Source: Nocardioides sp. REDSEA-S33_B3
Lineage (GTDB): Bacteria; Actinomycetota; Actinomycetes; Propionibacteriales; Nocardioidaceae
Assembly (NCBI GenBank): GCA_001627335.1
Contig: LUPK01000030.1
Location: forward strand, 1 to 64,000
Length of the DNA stretch: 64,000 nt
Direction: 5' to 3'
Every line of letters starts with the position of its first letter. Within the stretch, counting starts at the first letter, position 1. Under the pieces are notes generated by a model. That model was not told the DNA's origin. It made no database searches and saw only the letters and a list, made by a program, of their open reading frames with translations. Position numbers and translations under genes: made by a program. This document shows, one piece after another, positions 62,649-64,000 of the stretch.

Positions 62649-62781
62649 GCGGGGGCGCGGACGGCCGGCCGCACCCCCGGCGGAGGGTGGATGGGCCTGG
62701 CCCCCCTGGAGCGACGAAGGAGCGGAAGGGGTGGTTCCCCTCCGCCGGGGGGTGCGGGTGGACGGGAGCGTCCCCGCCCCT
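62649..62781 (+). repeat. Long GC-rich intergenic repeat, copy E
   Basis: Direct-orientation partner of the element at 59266-59413, sharing the 21-base core (62685-62705) and the order of flanking blocks. The two copies bracket the three glycan-modification genes. It begins 11 bp after the glycosyltransferase stop. Confidence 0.75.
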
Positions 62782-62974
62782 CAGACTCAGCCCACGTCGA
62801 CCCAGCGCCCCACCCCGGTCACCGGTGTCGGCCAGGTCACACCCCTGATCGGGTTACAGGGGCGTTTCGGGCGGCGTACCGTGGATGCCGAAAGTTCGAG
62901 CACAACGTCCGGTACCCACACCGGCCCGGGAGCCTCCCGGGTGGTCGGCGGGACTGGAACGAAAGGTTCAGACC
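62782..62974 (+). promoter_or_regulatory. Leader region of the DUF2520-panC genes
   Basis: The rest of the 336-bp gap holds two hairpins: CCCCTG-(9 nt)-CAGGGG at 62842-62862 and CCCGGG-AGCCT-CCCGGG at 62925-62941, the latter shortly before the GAAAGG ribosome site. No known riboswitch signature is seen. The promoter is not identified with certainty. Confidence 0.4.
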
Positions 62975-63910
62975 ATGGTCCACCCCGCCCTGCGGGTGGG
63001 CGTCGTCGGCGCGGGTCGCGTCGGGGCCGTCCTCGCCGCCCGGCTGCGCGCCGCCGGCCACCACGTCGTGGCTGCCGCCGGTGACTCCGACGCCACGCTG
63101 GAGCGCATCGAGACGCTGCTCCCGGGCGTTCCCAACGCCAAGCCGTCCGCGGTGGCCCGCGAGTGCGAGCTGCTGCTGCTGACGGTGCCCGACGACATGC
63201 TCGGCAACGTCGTCTCCACGCTGGTGGGTGCGGGCGCGATCCGCGAGGGCCAGTACGTCGTGCACACCTCGGGCCGCCACGGCCTGTCGGTCCTCGAGCC
63301 GGCCGCCGCGGTCGGCGCCCGGGTCGCGGCCGTGCACCCGGCGATGACCTTCACCGGCACCGCCGTGGACCTGGAGCGGCTGGCCGGCTGCGTCTTCGGC
63401 CTGACCGCCGGCGAGGGGGAGCGTGCCGTCGCAGAGGGCCTGGTCGCCGACCTCGGCGGGCGCCCGATGTGGGTGCCCGAGGAGATGCGCACGCTCTACC
63501 ACGCGGGCCTGGCCCACGGCGCCAACCACCTGGTCACGCTGGTGACCGAGGCGATGGAGGTGCTGGCCGCCGCCGGCGCCGACGACCCGGCCGCCACGCT
63601 GCGCCCGCTGCTCACCGCCGCCCTCGACAACGCCCTGGCCCACGGCGACGCCGCGCTGACCGGTCCCATCGTGCGGGGCGACGCGGGGACCGTCGAGGCG
63701 CACCTCGCGGACCTGCGCGCCAACGCGCCGCAGTCGCTGGCGTCGTACGTCGCACTGGCGCGGGCGACCCTGGGCCGCGCCGTCACCGACGGGCGGCTGC
63801 TGCCCATCCGCGCCCTGAAGATCAACGAGCTGCTCGACGCGGCGGTGGCCGATGCTCCGGCCCACCAGTGGGCCCAGGAGCAGCAGTCGGCCCAGCAGGT
63901 GCGCCGATGA
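62975..63910 (+). CDS. Rossmann-fold oxidoreductase-like protein with DUF2520
   Basis: A 311-residue protein: NAD(P)-binding GVVGAGRVGAVLAARLRAAGH, then LLLTVPDDML and HTSGRHGLSVLEP, and a C-terminal DUF2520 helical domain with LYHAGLAHGANHLVTLV. It resembles ketopantoate-reductase-like folds and is placed directly before panC in actinobacteria (Rv3603c position). A role in pantothenate synthesis is inferred from the ATGA-coupled panC. GAAAGG precedes the ATG. Confidence 0.88.
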   Translation: MVHPALRVGVVGAGRVGAVLAARLRAAGHHVVAAAGDSDATLERIETLLPGVPNAKPSAVARECELLLLTVPDDMLGNVVSTLVGAGAIREGQYVVHTSGRHGLSVLEPAAAVGARVAAVHPAMTFTGTAVDLERLAGCVFGLTAGEGERAVAEGLVADLGGRPMWVPEEMRTLYHAGLAHGANHLVTLVTEAMEVLAAAGADDPAATLRPLLTAALDNALAHGDAALTGPIVRGDAGTVEAHLADLRANAPQSLASYVALARATLGRAVTDGRLLPIRALKINELLDAAVADAPAHQWAQEQQSAQQVRR

Positions 63911-64000
63911 GCGCCCCGGTCGTCGTCACCACCCGCGCCGAGCTGGCCGCGGTCCTGGCGCCCGCGCGCAGCGAGGGCCGCCGGGTCGGGTTCGTGCCGA
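63907..64000 (+). CDS. panC: Pantothenate synthetase, 5' part
   Basis: Only the first 31 codons are present before the window ends. The sequence (TRAELAAVLAPARSEGRRVG, ending GFVP) matches the start of PanC, where GFVPTMGALHEGH follows. PanC joins pantoate and beta-alanine. The ATG overlaps the DUF2520 gene stop as ATGA. Confidence 0.85.
   Translation, partial: MSAPVVVTTRAELAAVLAPARSEGRRVGFVP

Noticed and set aside
1..64000. Insertion sequences, prophage or transposase genes, rRNA and tRNA genes
   Set aside because: No transposase, integrase or phage motif and no conserved RNA-gene sequence was recognised. The repeats found are short and non-coding.

Overview
The window is very GC-rich, uses many GTG starts and codes densely on both strands. 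Gene content and order point to a high-GC actinobacterium, most likely of the Nocardioides type (inference from memory of gene families; no search was run). Many genes have no Shine-Dalgarno sequence. Instead a TANNNT-like -10 box sits 6-8 nt before the start codon, as expected for leaderless transcripts.

Left part (1-15.2 kb): an unusual 847-residue protein fuses an adenylation domain, a carrier domain and a membrane acyltransferase. It is convergent with an iron(III) ABC transporter operon (ATPase, permease, lipoprotein). Both promoters carry sequences resembling DtxR/IdeR iron boxes. Regulators follow: a LuxR-type response regulator with an atypical receiver, a MerR/B12-binding regulator of the CarH type, a SigB/SigF-type sigma factor, a membrane class III nucleotide cyclase, a soluble Ser/Thr kinase, and a BtuF-like metal-receptor protein without a signal peptide.

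Middle part (15.2-36.4 kb): catabolism and transport. A fused isobutyryl-CoA mutase (icmF), a MarR regulator and a PrmC-like methyltransferase are followed by oxidoreductase genes: an OYE-family reductase, a DapB-like dehydrogenase and an SDR. Palindromes matching the KstR operator pattern precede the first two. An MBL-fold hydrolase, a lysoplasmalogenase-like protein, an ElaA-like acetyltransferase and an HSL-type esterase come next. A TPP riboswitch then heads a thiBPQ thiamine-uptake operon. A PAP2 protein, an acyl-CoA oxidase-like flavoprotein, a methyltransferase and an AbiEi-like gene bracketed by inverted 69-bp repeats complete this part.

Right part (36.4-64 kb): the conserved actinobacterial order ppa / dacB - zinc metalloprotease - tilS - hpt - ftsH - folE - folP - folB - folK - DUF3180 - membrane protein - DUF2520 - panC, as in Mycobacterium tuberculosis. 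It is interrupted twice. Between tilS and hpt lies a 7-kb insert with a 2036-residue modular secreted protein and a smaller secreted protein. Between the fol genes and panC lies an 8.6-kb insert with a tandem-GNAT protein, a glycine-betaine/osmolyte ABC transporter, and a glycosyltransferase/sulfotransferase/glycosyltransferase group bracketed by long direct repeats.

Five families of dispersed palindromic repeats (22-bp unit, 66-bp, 69-bp, 134-bp with 14-bp inverted ends, and about 140-bp) lie mostly just after stop codons. One copy lies inside a reading frame as an interdomain linker. No transposase, phage gene, rRNA, tRNA or CRISPR array was seen.
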